Source: JAPLDB01 sp964356415 (GTDB lineage: Bacteria; Bacteroidota; Bacteroidia; AKYH767-A; 2013-40CM-41-45). Taken from it: a stretch of DNA of 44,807 nucleotides. Below, piece after piece: positions 25,031 through 33,791 of this stretch; positions within the stretch are counted from its first letter, which is position 1, and each line of letters starts with the position of its first letter. The notes below the pieces were generated by a model, which saw nothing but the letters and a program-made list of their open reading frames with translations, was not told the DNA's origin and ran no database searches. A program made the position numbers and the translations under genes. The stretch spans positions 1 through 44,807 of the forward strand of contig CAYHHK010000017.1 of NCBI GenBank assembly GCA_964356415.1, read 5' to 3'.

Positions 25031-26263
25031 CACCACCACCGGCTCATGCGCATGCACATACCCCGTTAACGTACGCATTGCAAACAGCAGACTTAGCAAC
25101 ACCAGAAATGCACCTGCCATAAAAGCAGCTCCGGGAAAATAAACAGGAGCTTTCCCGCTGGTGAAAAAAGAAAAAAGGTTTGTCATCAACGGAGGGCCGG
25201 CGATGGAAGTAACACTTATCAGACTTGTGAGGGCACCCTGCAACTCGCCCTGTTCGTTGGAAGGAACCTGCGAGGAGATGATGGATTGCAATGCCGGTCC
25301 GCAGATGCCGCCGAGGCAATATGGAATGATAAAAGCAAACATCATCCATCCCCTGCTTGCAAAAGCGAATAGCACCAAACCGATTCCATACAATACCAAT
25401 CCGAAATAGACAGAACGCTTTTGCCCTATCTTCGGAATGATGATGCGGATTAATCCTCCCTGCACGAGGGCGATCATGATTCCTACAAAGCCCAGGGAAT
25501 AACCGACCATTGCTTCATTCCACTTCATCACTTCCATGGTGAAGAATGACCATGTACTTTGCACTGAATGTGCTGCGATGTAAACACACACAAACGAAAT
25601 TACCAGTCCTGAAATAATGGGATAGCGCCTGAGTGCTGCGAGCGAGCCGACAGGATTTGCGCGCTTCCATTCAAACTTTCTCCTATTTTCTTTGCTGAGC
25701 GATTCAGGCAAGACAAAATATCCGTAGAGTACATTTAGTAATGATAGTGCAGCGGCGGCAATGAATGGAATGCGCGGACCAAACAGTCCGAGCAAACCGC
25801 CGATGACAGGACCGATGATAAAACCCAGACCAAAAGCAACGCCGATCAATCCGAAATTCTGTGCACGTTTTTCGGGCGGACTGATATCGGCAATGTAAGC
25901 CTGACCGGTGGTAAAACTTGCGCCACATATACCGGCAATGACGCGCCCTACGAAAAGCCATGCGAGGGATGGAGCCAAAGCAAGGAATAAGTAATCGATG
26001 CCAAGTCCGAAGAGTGAAATTAACAGTATGGGTCTTCTTCCATAACGGTCGCTGAGGTTACCAAGCACAGGGGAGAAAACAAATTGCATGATGGCATATG
26101 CGAACATCAGCCAGCCGCCATACTTTGCTGCTTCGGCGAAAGTACAATTCATCATTTCACTGATGAGCTTCGGCATGACAGGAATAATTATTCCCAATCC
26201 GATGACATCAATTAAAAGTGTAATGAAAATAAAACTGAGAGCAGCCTGTTTTTTATCAGCCAT
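25022..26263 (-). CDS. MFS transporter, TCR/Tet-type drug:H+ antiporter family
   Basis: 413 residues with about 12 hydrophobic segments. TM1 FIFITLLIDVIGLGIIIPVMP carries the Asp and the GxxxP pattern seen in the TetA/TCR group. Motif A is GNLSDRYGRRPILL (about 67-80), motif B-like GRVIAGICGASFTTGQAYIADI, motif C-like GVAFGLGFIIGPVIGGLLG, and a second-half motif GALTSLISVTSIAGPPLMTN. The most likely role is inner-membrane export of small compounds; the substrate cannot be read and resistance should not be assumed. The start codon is followed upstream within a few bases by the TACGAAT repeat block (26264-26475), and the 3' end lies inside the inverted repeat 24911-25030. Confidence 0.87.
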   Translation of the reverse strand: MADKKQAALSFIFITLLIDVIGLGIIIPVMPKLISEMMNCTFAEAAKYGGWLMFAYAIMQFVFSPVLGNLSDRYGRRPILLISLFGLGIDYLFLALAPSLAWLFVGRVIAGICGASFTTGQAYIADISPPEKRAQNFGLIGVAFGLGFIIGPVIGGLLGLFGPRIPFIAAAALSLLNVLYGYFVLPESLSKENRRKFEWKRANPVGSLAALRRYPIISGLVISFVCVYIAAHSVQSTWSFFTMEVMKWNEAMVGYSLGFVGIMIALVQGGLIRIIIPKIGQKRSVYFGLVLYGIGLVLFAFASRGWMMFAFIIPYCLGGICGPALQSIISSQVPSNEQGELQGALTSLISVTSIAGPPLMTNLFSFFTSGKAPVYFPGAAFMAGAFLVLLSLLFAMRTLTGYVHAHEPVVVKE

Positions 26264-26475
26264 ATGGGTACGAAAAACGAATGATTACGAATGTACGAAG
26301 TACGAATGTGGTACGAATAGCGAAACGTTGCGAATTTACGATTGTACGAATAACGAAACGTTGCGAATTTTCGAATAACGAATCGTTACTAATGAAGGGA
26401 TTGAGAATTAGAAATTAACACACGACGATTTGCAAATTCGTATGCATTCGATATTCGTACAACTTAATTCGTACA
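26264..26475. repeat. TACGAAT-type degenerate tandem repeats filling the spacer
   Basis: About 210 bp. A ~33-bp stretch GTACGAATARCGAAACGTTG + CGAATTT occurs twice in a row (about 26310-26342 and 26344-26376), flanked by looser TACGAAT units. On the right the words appear inverted (ATTCGTAT, ATATTCGTACAACTTAATTCGTACAACTTA). Same wording as the array at 16959-17223. Confidence 0.75.
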
Positions 26476-26477
26476 AC

Positions 26478-29400
26478 TTATCGGATTACGTTTATCCGTT
26501 GTGTTGACCGGAAGTCCCCTGCTTCCACTTTTATGAAATAAATTCCTGCAGATAATTTGCTGAGGTCAATTTCATAACGTTTTAATCCGTTGAAAGATGC
26601 ATCACTGATTGATGTGATACTGTTTCCAAGCAAGTCCAAAACATTGATAGAAACATTTTTCGTTTGGGATGCAGTCACCTCCACATAAGCTTTGCCTGAA
26701 GCGGGATTTGGAAAAACAGAAACGTGATTCTCCAAATTATTTGTTTCACCAATTCCAACGTTGATGCCATTGATGTTGATATTATCCAGGTAAAGATCAT
26801 TTCCATAACCTGTTTTCGCTATGATGCGGATTTCAAGAGCAGAATGACCTGCATAAGAATCCAGATTGATAACATCATTTCTCCACTGTGAAGAAGTAGG
26901 CACAAAAATGTTGGTGGTGGTTGGAGCAGTAGATAAAAGCGCATCGCCTTTAGCGTACACGCGTGTGCCGGCTGCATCACAATCAGAATAAAGATCAACG
27001 ATTAGGGAATCATGATACCCTGTTGAATATTGTGCATACGCAACATCAAATGAAAGCGTAATCGGAGCAATCAGATTTGTGAAATCGATATACCCAGAGA
27101 TTATCTTATCATCACCGGCAGAGATCGAATACATTTGGGCTCTTGCTGACTCAGTTGAAGAACCGAATCCTCCTACAGTATTTGAACGCACCCAAAGTCC
27201 GCTAGAGTTTTCGAGTGTCCAACCCGGAGGAGGGAATGCGGCATTTGCAAATCCTTCTGTAATCGGCGCTTGAACAACAGAAGGATTTGACAGAATACTG
27301 AAAGATGAAGTGCGGCTGTCGTTACCCGGATTCTGATCGCTGAAAGTATTAGGATCTGAGGTGAAAGCAGTAAAGGTGTGTGAGCCTCCGGATAAATTAA
27401 ATGAAGCCAATGTTATGTCAACATGTCCGAGAGAGGCCAGCGATCCGTTCCATGTATAGGTTTGCTGGGATTGCGCATCGAGGTAATAGTGCAATACAAA
27501 AGAATGAAGGGTATCCACTCCGTAATTGTAAACCCTGACCACAGGAGTAAAAGTGGTGTCGCATGAATTTCCTGCAGGAGAAATGATGGCCCCGACTCCG
27601 CAATCAAGGGCGAGTAAAGTTGAAACGGCGAGGTCAGTTTCCCACAAGCCCCTACCATAAGTAGCAGCGCGGAGTTTGCTTGTAGGATAATAAACTTCAA
27701 GCTCATCGATGATAACATTCGGAAGGTTTGTGTTGTACGGCAGCCAGTCATTCATGGTGCCATCTTTCCAAAACACACCAAAGTCAGTACCAATGTAAAG
27801 GATGTCAGTGCTGTTGTCCTGGTATTCAATACAGTTCACCGGAATATTCGGAAGTGTACCTGAAACATTGAACCAGGTAGTACCTCCATTGTCGGTCTGG
27901 TAAACTTTTTGTCCGGCCGCATAGCCTGAGAAAGTAACCCATGCAACATCATTGTTAATGCTGCTGATGGCAATGCCTGTAATGGCAGCCTGAACGCCGG
28001 ACAATGAACCTGTAATGTCAGTCCATGTGGTGCCATTTGTGGTTCGGATGATATTGCCAAATGTTGCTGCATAAATCGTGTTGGGTGCTGAATAAGAAAC
28101 TTCAAGTGAATAAATTGCCCCCGGTTGCGATGGAGAAATCGCGCTCCAGCTATCGCCGGTGTCAGTTGATTTTTGCACAGCAGTAGAACCGAGGTACATG
28201 ATGTTATTCGAGTTGCGGTCCATGATGATTGGGGAAGTCCAGTCACTGCCACTGGCAGACATCGTGTTGAATGTATTTCCGCCATCTGTTGATTTCCTAA
28301 AGTATCCTCCCTGAGAAGATACAAACACAATATTTTCATTGCCATAATCAACGAGGCATTCTTCTCCATCGGCGCCATTTACCTGATATGAGGTGGCGCC
28401 GTTCACGCGGTCCGTTCCGTTATCCTGTGCACCGGCATAAATGATTCCGGGACTTTGGTAAGAACAGGCAAGGCGGTAATATTGCTTGATGTCAATTCCG
28501 TTGCTGAGATCAGTCCATGCAGTTCCCTGGTTTGTCGACTTGAAAATTCCTCCATCATTAAGAGAATAAATTATCTGGCTGCTACCGGGACCGAATACCA
28601 GGTCTTTGTTATCGGCATGCGAATAATTTGAATTGGGCCAGCCGGCCCAGTCACTGACAGTTGTCCATGCAGTGCCACCATTTGTACTTCGCGCCACGTT
28701 GAGGCCTCCGGCAAATAAAATATTTTCATCAATAGGAGAAACTGCAATTACATAATCATAATAACCATAAGGGCCTGCTGCACCATTAGGATCAGAACGT
28801 GTTGTAAATGACACTCCCAGGTTATTAGAATAATAAAAACTTCCGCCTTCAGACCAGACAAAAACAACGTTTGGATTGGCAGGTGTAACTGCAATTGAAG
28901 TCCGGCCTGTTGAAGTTATAGTTGGCATTGGATTCCAGTTGGTTCCACCATTGACTGTTTTGTAAGTCCTGATGCTGTCTCCGCAATAAAGTGTTGCCGG
29001 CGTATTGGGACAAAACTCAATGTCATAAAATTTTCCTGTGAGTTGCTGGGTCCAGGTTGTACCTCCGTTGGATGTGATATAGATCCCATTGTTCGTAGCA
29101 GCGTACAGCATGCTGCTATTCGACGGATTCATTATGAGTCGCTGAATGATTGTTATGTTATTCTGTATATAATTTAAACCTGTCTGGTTCCATGTCAAAC
29201 CGCCGTCTGTTGATTTTAAAACACCTGCACTGTACTGTCCAATGGTTTCGTACTGCCAGTAGATACCATATTTATCTCCAGTTGCCAGGTACATCGTATT
29301 TGTATTCGCAGGATCAATTGCAATATCTGAAATACTGATTGACGGAAGCAGGTCGGTATTTGTGGTCCATGTCAAACCGCCATCTGTTGATTTCCACAAT

Positions 29401-29924
29401 CCTCCACATGCTGTACCTACCCACAGTATATTGTTATTGTTGGGATCAATCGTGAGGCAATTTATTCTACCTGCGCCACCGCCATTACCGGGAACCTGGA
29501 AAGGACCAATGAAAGACCAGTTTGCAGTTGAGATTTTGTTTTGTCCATTGCCAAAACGTCCCGCATTTGCTGCTTCAAATTTCGGTTTGTAATTCAGGTA
29601 TTCTTTATAAAGGATTTCAGGGTTGAAAAGATTGCCTGAAGGAAATGTTCTTTGCTTCGAAAATGCTTCCGCACGTTTGAACTGCTGGTATCCGCCTTCT
29701 TCGGCATTCTCATGCTCATTGAGAATATCAGGATCGCGGGAGTCCCAGTATTGATTAAATGATTTTGATACATCGCCGAGTGTTGCTTTGTGTCCTTCAA
29801 CAGAAAGGATGCCGGGGTTCAGGTAAGGCTGTGCATTGGCAGTAAAGAAAAGTGTCAAAAATGACGAGAGAAGAATTAATCCACCTACGCTAAAGCTCCG
29901 ATGGATGAAAGAAATTTTTTTCAT
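26478..29924 (-). CDS. T9SS-sorted BNR/sortilin-type beta-propeller protein
   Basis: 1148 residues. Start at ATG 29924 (MKKISFIHRSFSVGGLILLS, a long signal peptide cut near ANAQ). An apparent longer frame exists only because the gap at 30012-30111 joins it to the GH92 gene. A short N-terminal linker is followed by two propeller regions (about 110-700) with repeated LWKSTDGGLTW, VLKSTDGGLTWNQT, IYITSNGGTTWTQQ, FYYSNNLGVSF, FKSTNQGTAWTDL and VYQTDNGGTTWFNV Asp-box-like units, the hallmark of sortilin/VPS10 and BNR proteins. CARDB-like (about 740-850) and jelly-roll 'cleaved adhesin'-like (about 865-1050) domains come next, then a T9SS type A sorting domain (VSVFPNPASGKAYVEV, INVLDLLGNSIT, LSAGIYFIKVEAG). 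No sialidase catalytic residues recognised. Surface glycan- or protein-binding role inferred. Confidence 0.87.
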   Translation of the reverse strand: MKKISFIHRSFSVGGLILLSSFLTLFFTANAQPYLNPGILSVEGHKATLGDVSKSFNQYWDSRDPDILNEHENAEEGGYQQFKRAEAFSKQRTFPSGNLFNPEILYKEYLNYKPKFEAANAGRFGNGQNKISTANWSFIGPFQVPGNGGGAGRINCLTIDPNNNNILWVGTACGGLWKSTDGGLTWTTNTDLLPSISISDIAIDPANTNTMYLATGDKYGIYWQYETIGQYSAGVLKSTDGGLTWNQTGLNYIQNNITIIQRLIMNPSNSSMLYAATNNGIYITSNGGTTWTQQLTGKFYDIEFCPNTPATLYCGDSIRTYKTVNGGTNWNPMPTITSTGRTSIAVTPANPNVVFVWSEGGSFYYSNNLGVSFTTRSDPNGAAGPYGYYDYVIAVSPIDENILFAGGLNVARSTNGGTAWTTVSDWAGWPNSNYSHADNKDLVFGPGSSQIIYSLNDGGIFKSTNQGTAWTDLSNGIDIKQYYRLACSYQSPGIIYAGAQDNGTDRVNGATSYQVNGADGEECLVDYGNENIVFVSSQGGYFRKSTDGGNTFNTMSASGSDWTSPIIMDRNSNNIMYLGSTAVQKSTDTGDSWSAISPSQPGAIYSLEVSYSAPNTIYAATFGNIIRTTNGTTWTDITGSLSGVQAAITGIAISSINNDVAWVTFSGYAAGQKVYQTDNGGTTWFNVSGTLPNIPVNCIEYQDNSTDILYIGTDFGVFWKDGTMNDWLPYNTNLPNVIIDELEVYYPTSKLRAATYGRGLWETDLAVSTLLALDCGVGAIISPAGNSCDTTFTPVVRVYNYGVDTLHSFVLHYYLDAQSQQTYTWNGSLASLGHVDITLASFNLSGGSHTFTAFTSDPNTFSDQNPGNDSRTSSFSILSNPSVVQAPITEGFANAAFPPPGWTLENSSGLWVRSNTVGGFGSSTESARAQMYSISAGDDKIISGYIDFTNLIAPITLSFDVAYAQYSTGYHDSLIVDLYSDCDAAGTRVYAKGDALLSTAPTTTNIFVPTSSQWRNDVINLDSYAGHSALEIRIIAKTGYGNDLYLDNININGINVGIGETNNLENHVSVFPNPASGKAYVEVTASQTKNVSINVLDLLGNSITSISDASFNGLKRYEIDLSKLSAGIYFIKVEAGDFRSTQRINVIR

Positions 29925-30011
29925 GGGAATGATGATTTTGTGGTTGAGGGAAATTGGAAATAAAGGCAGTAAAAAATTGAATGATAAAGGTAAGGAATGT
30001 TTTTGGAATAG

Positions 30012-30111
30012 NNNNNNNNNNNNNNNNNNNNNNNNNNNNNNNNNNNNNNNNNNNNNNNNNNNNNNNNNNNNNNNNNNNNNNNNNNNNNNNNNNNNNNNNN
30101 NNNNNNNNNNN
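30012..30111. other. Assembly gap (100 N) between GH92 and propeller genes
   Basis: Exactly 100 N. On the minus strand it removes the last few codons and stop of the GH92 gene plus part of the spacer before the propeller gene. It happens to keep one frame open and so creates a false 2197-residue fusion. Confidence 0.95.
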
Positions 30112-33071
30112 CCGCCGGCGCCGAGGTGCCATGCGGGAAGTTTGCCGTAGCTGATGGCACGTACTTTTACGTATCGTGCATCGACCGGGCGGAGCAGCAT
30201 GGTTTTGAAATTTTTTGTCTGGACTTTTTCATCGCGGTCGCTGATGTTATTGCCAAGGTTGGTATTGTCAGAAAAAACAACACCGTCTTTTGAAAAACTG
30301 AATTCCACTTTTTTGGGAAGCATTACCCAGGCTCCGGCATCCTGAAGGAATTCCGCCGAAAAACTTCCTACTTTCTGTTCGCTGCCGAGATCAATGACAC
30401 ATTCAAAATCCTGGCCCTGGTAACCCTGCCAGTATCCTTTTCGCCAGTTCACATCACCGCGGATGCCATCAATCAAAGCCTCATCGCCACCGGCTGTATA
30501 TTGATTATCATATTTCGCATTGAGCTTTATCTTCCAGTCGGGATGTTGCATTTTACTTATGCGGGCGGTGGCCGTTTTACTTTGCCGGCCTTTTTCATCT
30601 ACGCCCATTGCCATTATTGTTGTTGTTTCATCAATCGTTACATGTGAACCCGGAATAAAAATGGAAGACTGAATATTTGGAGCTGAGCCATCAAGGGAAT
30701 AATAGATTTTATCTTTAGGTGATAACGACAAAAAATCAATGTCAGCTTTGTCTCTAAATGCCTGTCCCGAAGAGCGAATAACAGGAACGCCAACAATTTG
30801 TGTTTCGAGTTTGTATCCGTTCCAGGTGGATGCTTTCACTGAAGATGCATCATCCGGCATATTTTTTTTCATTACAAAATCCAGTTCCTTGCCATTTGCG
30901 ATCTCGCCATGGAAGATAAAGGCAGAACCCCTTGGCTTTCCATTTACCACAAATATTTTTGCATACATGTTTTCACCTATGCTGCCTTTTCGCTTGATCA
31001 AAAATTGTTTTCCGTTTTCAAGGTTGATCTTTATGTCAGCAAACAGCGGAACACCGAGCGCATAATCAGTATCACCCGGGCAAGGCTGATAAATTCCCAT
31101 TGCACTCATTACATACCAAGCGCTCATTTGTCCGCAATCTTCATTGCCGATGAGTCCATCAGGAGCAGGGTGATAAAATTCAGTCAGTATCTGTTTCACC
31201 CGCTTCTGCGTTTTCCAGGAATTCCAGGTGTGGTTATACAGATAAGCCATGTGGTGACTCGGCTCATTTCCATGGGCATATTGCCCGATCATACCTGTGA
31301 TATCGGACTGGTCTCTTCCGGTAGTTTTACTTTCGGCGGTGAATAATTCATCCAGTTTGCTTTCAAACTTGTCGATTCCACCAAGGCGATGTACCAGCTC
31401 CTCCGTTTCCTGCGGAACAAAAAAAGTGTACTGCCATGCATTGGCTTCAGTATAATTGTTATTCACTTCACGCGCATCAAAGGGTTCGTACCAGCCACCG
31501 TTTTTTCTGGGCCTGATAAATCCCGAAGCAGGATCGAAAAGGTTTTTCCAGTTCTGTGAACGCTCAAGATAGGTCTGATAATCTTTTTCTTTGTGAAGCA
31601 ATTTTGCCATCTGTGCAATACACCAGTCATCATATGCGTATTCGAGTGTACGGCTCACGTTTTCTCCGCCGTCATCGGTTTCAATCATGCCTTTGTTCAT
31701 GTATGCACCAAGTCCGAAACGGTTTCTGCTCTCTGCACTTTTCTTCATTGCTACAAAAGCTTTCTCCATGTCGAAGTCAGTGATGCCTTTCATAGCAGCA
31801 TCGGCAATCACACTCACTGAGTGGTAACCGATCATGCATTCTGTTTCGTTAGCTGACAGCTCCCATACAGGCAGCAAACCACCCTGGTCATATTGTGCTA
31901 AAAATGTTTTAATGAAATCCAGCGTACGCTTACGGTCAATGATCGTCATGAGCGGATGATACGCCCTGAAAGTATCCCACAAAGAAAAAACGGTGTAGTA
32001 GTTGAATCCTTCTGCGGTGTGGATTTTGAAATCGCGGCCACGGTAACGTCCGTCCACATCATTGTAAATATTGGGCTGAATGAAGCAATGGTATAAGGCA
32101 GTATAAAATATTTTCAGATTGTCTTTTGCCATAGCCTGAGCTGTCGGCGAATCATTTGCGCCTCCGGTGACATCAATTTTGCTCAGTTCCGCATTCCAGG
32201 AAGCTTTAGCATTAGCTTTCACTTTTTCAAAATTCCAGTCCGGCATTTCAGCAAGCATATTTTTTCGGGCACCTTCAATATCAACGCCGGAAATTGAAAC
32301 TTTGGCCAGGAGTGCTTCGCCGGGTTGCAAGTCAAAACGGAACAATGCTTTTATCTTTCCAAAGTATTCATTGCGAAAACGAATGACATCTTTTTTCATT
32401 GAATCAGAAAGCATCTTTGAATCGATGAAAGGTTTTGCGAATTCAATGCGGAAATAAACCACCTGGTCTTTCGCCCAAGCCTGTGATCTTCTGAAACCCT
32501 CAATTGTTTTCTTGTCCACGATTTTCAGGTAACCATCCAGTACTTTATCACGATGAATTAAATCAAGTAAAACTGCCGGATCCGTTCCTTTCGGAAAAGA
32601 ATATTTGTGCATTCCGCAACGGGCAGTTGAGGTCAGCTCAGCGCTGATTCCGTTATCGAGTTTTACAGAATAAAACCCTGCCTCTGCTTTCTCATTTTGG
32701 TGGTTGAACTTTGCAGCATATTTTTTTTGCAAGGAAACCGTATCGATCACCGGCATCATTAAGATATCACCGTAATCGCTGCATCCTGTTCCGCTCAGAT
32801 GCGTGTGAGAGAAACCGAACATCAGTGAATCGCTGTAATGATAACCTCCGCAGCCGTCCCAACTGCCATCATCGCGGGTATCAGGGCTGAGCTGCACCAT
32901 TCCGAAAGGCATCGTTGCCCCCGGGAAAGTATGTCCGTGACCTCCGGTGCCGATGAAAGGATCAACGTAAGTTGTGTAGTCCTTTTGTTGCGCAAAACCA
33001 GAAGTCGAAAGGAAGAAAAAAGTAATATGAAATATGTAATGTGCAATCAGGTGATTCCGTTTGGCTGTCAT
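30112..33071 (-). CDS. GH92 family glycosidase (alpha-mannosidase type) with discoidin domain, 3' end in gap
   Basis: 986 residues visible. Signal peptide ending GFAQ, then the family start YVDPFIGTGGHGHTFPGATMPFGM. GH92 landmarks: GGYHYSDSLMFGFSHTHLSG, YNDVDGRYRGRD, FSLWDTFRAYHPLMTI, GLLPVWELSANETECMIGYH, GNEPSHHMAYLYN and GNEDCGQMSAWYVMSAMG (about 635-655), the last carrying the Glu expected to act as general acid. Members are Ca2+-dependent exo-alpha-mannosidases. After the catalytic part come a chitobiase/FN3-like region (about 800-850) and a C-terminal F5/8 type C (discoidin) domain (CVIDLGSEQKVGSFSAEFLQ, VDARYVKVRAISYGKLPAWH). GH92 enzymes with this tail usually end 10-15 residues after LPAWHLGAGG, so little is missing. 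Likely exported to periplasm or surface to trim mannose glycans. Confidence 0.9.
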
Positions 33072-33165
33072 GGCTGTGGTGGTTGGGAGAATAAAAGTGC
33101 AGGAAAAAAGTGAGGAATCAAAATATCTCCTACCTCCTCTCAGGTCAGCCTGCCCTTTTCCCTAT

Positions 33166-33672
33166 TTATGAATGCTTTTCCCTGTAATATTCAATAAAAT
33201 CCGTCTCCGGAATCCCTTCCGTAAATCCCAACTGCCGGAACATCATGATCAATTGTCCGCGGTGAAACGAACTGTGGTTGACAACATGTGTAAGGATGGC
33301 ACTTACTTCCTGCGTATATGCTTTTCCGCTGGTGGCAGTGAAAGAAATATTTTCTTCAAAGAAAACCTCAGGGCTATTTGAAACTGTATCAAGTAGCAGA
33401 TTTGTGTTTTCCATAAATTTCTTCAAACCATCTTCGGCACTCCCCATAAATGTTTTGCTTGGAAAATCCTTCAATGAAACACCGCGCAAACGCTCCAGCC
33501 AGATCAGCTCCGCGTCCCAGATGTGGTAGATGGTTTTCTTTACGGACGGAAAACTGCTGACGATTTCCTTCTCAAGCTGGTCAGCACTGAGGTTGCTTGA
33601 AATGAAATCAAGGATCTTCTTATTCGCCCACGCGTTGAACGTTGCGAGATCTACAAAGTGCTTTTTATTCAT
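33166..33672 (-). CDS. DinB-like four-helix metal-binding protein
   Basis: 168 residues from ATG 33672 (MNKKHFVDLATFNAWANKKI). A longer frame to 33714 adds 14 residues of unlikely sequence and would run towards the divergent gene. The family pattern is clear: first-helix FNAWANKKILDFI, first metal-ligand His in TIYHIWDAELIWLERL, and the pair in LTHVVNHSSFHRGQLIMMFRQLG near the C-terminus. DinB/YfiT-like proteins bind a divalent metal with three His and are often thiol-dependent transferases or hydrolases; the reaction here is unknown. Cytoplasmic. Confidence 0.85.
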   Translation of the reverse strand: MNKKHFVDLATFNAWANKKILDFISSNLSADQLEKEIVSSFPSVKKTIYHIWDAELIWLERLRGVSLKDFPSKTFMGSAEDGLKKFMENTNLLLDTVSNSPEVFFEENISFTATSGKAYTQEVSAILTHVVNHSSFHRGQLIMMFRQLGFTEGIPETDFIEYYREKHS

Positions 33673-33776
33673 ATTGCGAATGTAGCAAGAAACCGGATTT
33701 GACAATCCAACCAATGATACAAATGCGAAAATATGAAAATGGGTAAATGTGCAAATGGGAACAACGATTGATTTTT

Positions 33777-33784
33777 CTACTTTT
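33777..33784 (+). promoter_or_regulatory. Possible -7 box TACTTTTA before the GTG start of the DUF5686 gene
   Basis: One base off TAnnTTTG, 7 bp before GTG 33792. No well-placed -33 TTG. If real, it gives an almost leaderless transcript and rules out the start at 33747. Confidence 0.3.
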
Positions 33785-33791
33785 ATCGCGC

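Noticed and set aside
26478..33071. Single 2197-residue protein joining GH92 and propeller domains
   Set aside because: The junction lies in an N gap; the second half has its own ATG and signal peptide at 29924 and the first half is nearly complete at its C-terminus.
33747..33791. Upstream start for the DUF5686 gene
   Set aside because: The extra residues precede a clean signal peptide starting at the GTG 33792 and cover a promoter-like box.
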